Assembly: GCA_024196135.1 (NCBI GenBank) | Contig: JAMQCK010000274.1 | Location: forward strand, 1 to 32,192 | Source: Pleurotus ostreatus/Saccharomyces cerevisiae fusant | Taxonomy: Eukaryota; Opisthokonta | DNA length: 32,192 bases | Reading direction: 5' to 3' | Shown here: piece after piece, positions 29,900 through 32,192 of the stretch | How the letters are laid out: each line of letters opens with the position of its first letter | How positions within the stretch are numbered: position 1 is the first letter of the stretch | Notes under the pieces: generated by a model | Told to the model about the DNA's origin: nothing | What the model saw: the letters and a program-made list of their open reading frames with translations, nothing else | Database searches by the model: none | Program-made: the position numbers and the translations under genes

Positions 29900-31794
29900 A
29901 TGGAAAACTACAGTATCGCCAATTTCAACGAGTTCTGCGCTACCAGTTACGGGCGGAAAACCACTCTCATCAAGGCAAATGACATTCTCCGCCAATTATT
30001 CAGAGGATCGACTATTCCTTCGAAAGACGAAATCCAGGAGATTCACAAGAAGCTGACCGCAAATGGCGCCTTCAATCACCGCGGGCAATGGGCAGAGCTA
30101 CATCGCAGACCAGCGCAAATTACGCTGCGCTCCTGGCAGCCCAAGAAAGATAGGGCAAAGCTAAAGCGACTCAAGGGTCTCGGGGCGATTGTGGAGCAGG
30201 TATGCACGGCGGCGGAAAGCGTGGTAGGTGACCTGTGCTCTCCCGCGACGCGCCGGACGAAGTTTGTTTGCGGTTTGCCCACAAGACCGATTGAGGATGA
30301 AAGTGCCGGCGATCCTCCAGGCGTAGACGCCGCGTTCATCAAAGTCAAGGATGCTGCTGCGTGGTCTCCTACGAAGCCCGGTGGATGTGCTTGCGACCCT
30401 CAAGTCGACTGGCTCGATGGCCAGTCCTTTCCTGTCGCCGCCACCGTGGCGGGCGGGGTGCTCACCATGGACAAGACGGTGACCGGAGTCTTTGAGGTGA
30501 GATTCCAACTTACCTGATTGTCGAGACAACGCTCAAAAACCAGCAGAACGGCCGACGTGTCCTGACCCACGCGAGAGACGTGCTTGTCAGCGACGTCAAA
30601 CACCTCGCAGTCTCATCTTTCAGCATCGAGAACACAATCATGAGGGTATGGAGCCACTATCATACGGGCAGTGCTGTTTCGGAGCCCTTCGACGTCGACG
30701 AGGTACGCAGCACTCTTGCTTCGTCGCCCGTCGTTCGCTCGCTCACGATTCACCCCCAGCATCCCACAATGTTGATCAAGTTCATCATCATCATGTCCTA
30801 CAGCTCGTGCAGCTATCTCGGATTCGATAAGGGCGTGCGCCGCATCCGCGACATCGACGGGCGTCTGCAGTACCAATTTGTGTTCTTCGACAAGGACGCC
30901 AAGCAGCACCCCAGGGTCTACCAGACAACGCGCACCATATGGACCCCCGACAGGCCTGGATACCCCGGCTTCAACCCCAAAAGCATGCGTGTGTTCGAAG
31001 TGCGACGAGTCCTCGCGAACCCGTCAGACCCCGAGCGCTGCAAGCTGGGCCCCACACCGCACGTCTTACGCGACTACTGGCCCGAACCGCACATGGCTGC
31101 GAATGAAAAGGACAAGCAGACCGATATAATTGATGCGCTTAAGCGCGAGGGGCTCTATCCCGAGATGGAGGGTAGGTTCCTGGATATCCTCGAAGACGGC
31201 GAGGTGTGGTATCCCGAGGCTGGCTCCCGAGGCTCGCCGGCTATGGTATGGAGCTACTTGCTGGGCGAGCTGCCACACTATCGGGGCGTGTACGGGCAAC
31301 TGTGCACCGACCTGTACAAGGTCGACAATCCGGCGCTGTTCTTTCACGCGATGAGCCAGGTCGTTGATAGTAAGTTCGAGTCATTTCGCGCGACCGCATA
31401 GCACTGACCGTGCTCACAACAGCCCTTCGACACTTCAAGCACGCCGGCTATGTTCACGCGGATGTGAGCCCGGGCAACTTTTTGGTACGAAGGCGCGACG
31501 GGCAAATCCCTGCGTCGCTTCACGACATTCAGCGCGAAGACCTGGACGACTGGACCACCATCGTCTCCGACCTCGAATGGTCGAGGTCGTACTACAGCGC
31601 CTCTCAGGACTACAAAGGCGTACGTTGTCTTCGTCTCATCGTGCTGATCGTAAACTCATCCGACATACTAGGGAACATACCGGTACATGTCCACGGAGTG
31701 GTATTTACAGTCGTACCGGCATAACAGCAACCAATTGGGAGTGGGCATACGCGGTTCCAGATCCGGCTTGTTTGGTCGTGTTGATCGCGCCTAA
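29900..31794 (+). pseudogene. FunK1-type kinase B, C-lobe missing
   Basis: Five exons (29900-30496, 30544-30702, 30760-31369, 31423-31619, 31672-31794) give about 561 residues. All four introns are canonical and sit at the same places and phases as in kinase A; exon 1 is 597 nt in both. Recognisable parts are MDKTVTGVFE, TIMRVWSHYHTGS, VLRDYWPEPH, FKHAGYVHADVSPGNFLV (about 460-477), VSDLEWSRSYY and GTYRYMSTEW. The catalytic HRD reads HAD. After GTYRYMSTEW the frame drifts and stops at 31792; no D-L-E-S-type C-lobe motif is found in frame in the remaining sequence. Another frame near 31750-31830 (VPDPACLVVLI) faintly resembles it, suggesting a frameshift. A divergent, truncated but expressed protein remains possible. 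Confidence 0.65.
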
Positions 31795-32192
31795 GGACCT
31801 GGTCGTCGTCTTGGCGAGCTATCCCACCTCGCATTTCGTCGACTCTTGCACTGAAAATAATCATCTGGCTTTCCGAGATGAGCACCTACAGGCCCTTGCT
31901 TCGAAATGTCTATTATTCTCGCTGTTGAATATGTGGCGCGGTAATCTGAGCTTGATTTATTCGTCAAGGCAAAAAAGACGGATGTCTGAGCAAGGATTTG
32001 TTCCCCTGCTATGTCGTCTCAGAACGCGCTACTTCCCGAGGATTTTGATGAGAAACTGAAGATGCTGAAAGGCCAGCAACATGCGGTCAAACAGTGACCA
32101 CAACAGTGATGCCATCACTAATTAGTGATCCTCTGCCTTGACCCAAACGTCGAGGTTCGATTCAACTCGACCGGCGCCCATGCGCATACTTC
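31795..32192. other. Region after truncated kinase, with palindrome
   Basis: This 398-bp stretch to the window edge contains no in-frame kinase C-lobe. A perfect 16-bp palindrome ATCACTAATTAGTGAT lies at 32114-32129, preceded by AGTGATGCC, which repeats half of it. GGTTCGATTCA at 32153 resembles a tRNA B box but has no matching T stem. Confidence 0.5.

Noticed and set aside
8536..31794. Biosynthetic or functional gene cluster linking the phosphatase, kinases, transporter and arrestin
   Set aside because: No backbone enzyme, shared promoter motif or repeated layout was seen. Adjacent fungal housekeeping and signalling genes give no evidence of a common pathway.
32130..32192. tRNA-like B box GGTTCGATTCA at the right edge
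   Set aside because: The bases around it do not form a 5-bp T stem, and no A box or cloverleaf could be built upstream. The 6-bp GTCGAG/CTCGAC pairing nearby leaves a loop of the wrong size.

Overview
The window reads as nuclear DNA from a filamentous basidiomycete, most likely an Agaricomycete. Genes are broken by short introns (41-114 bp, mostly 48-60 bp) with GT-AG ends and CTRAC-type branch sites. Many proteins carry long Ser/Pro/Gly-rich stretches. Two genes encode fungal-specific FunK1-type kinases, a family expanded in mushroom-forming fungi. There is no sign of bacterial operons, rRNA, a credible tRNA or CRISPR. All gene models below were spliced by hand from the sequence; no search was run.

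Layout, left to right. 1-581 holds a perfect 222-bp direct repeat. 1073-5503 (-) is a rhodanese-plus-tyrosine-phosphatase gene of the Pyp1/Ptp2 type (MAP-kinase phosphatase class) with a very long insert in its catalytic domain. 5504-7085 is a long divergent promoter region with a cluster of five CCAAT boxes. 7086-7396 (+) is a possible small two-exon gene, and 7687-8224 (+) is a small secreted protein. 8536-11480 (-) is FunK1 kinase A, which seems to have lost a splice donor and slipped frame near its end. 11811-13325 is a fold-back/MITE-like element with about 326-bp inverted arms, and a second 548-bp MITE sits inside its left arm with an 8-bp target duplication. 13827-15425 (-) is a secreted App1-like (DUF2183) protein. 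16444-18140 (-) is an uncharacterised protein. 18762-20825 (-) is a nine-exon MFS transporter, and 21634-23837 (-) is an alpha-arrestin with PY motifs.

23838-26095 is gene-poor, with two weak ORF candidates and a set of paired inverted TGTTGCA motifs. 26096-27875 (-) is an uncharacterised Pro/Ser-rich protein whose first coding exon is 9 nt. 29095-29572 (-) is mitochondrial ribosomal protein mL43, head to head with FunK1 kinase B (29900-31794, +), whose C-lobe is missing.

The genes do not form an obvious pathway. Phosphatase, kinases, arrestin and transporter suggest signalling and nutrient-uptake functions, but co-location alone does not link them. The most distinctive items are the nested transposable elements, the decaying FunK1 pair with the same intron map, the phosphatase with a split catalytic domain, and an App1-type domain moved to the secretory pathway.
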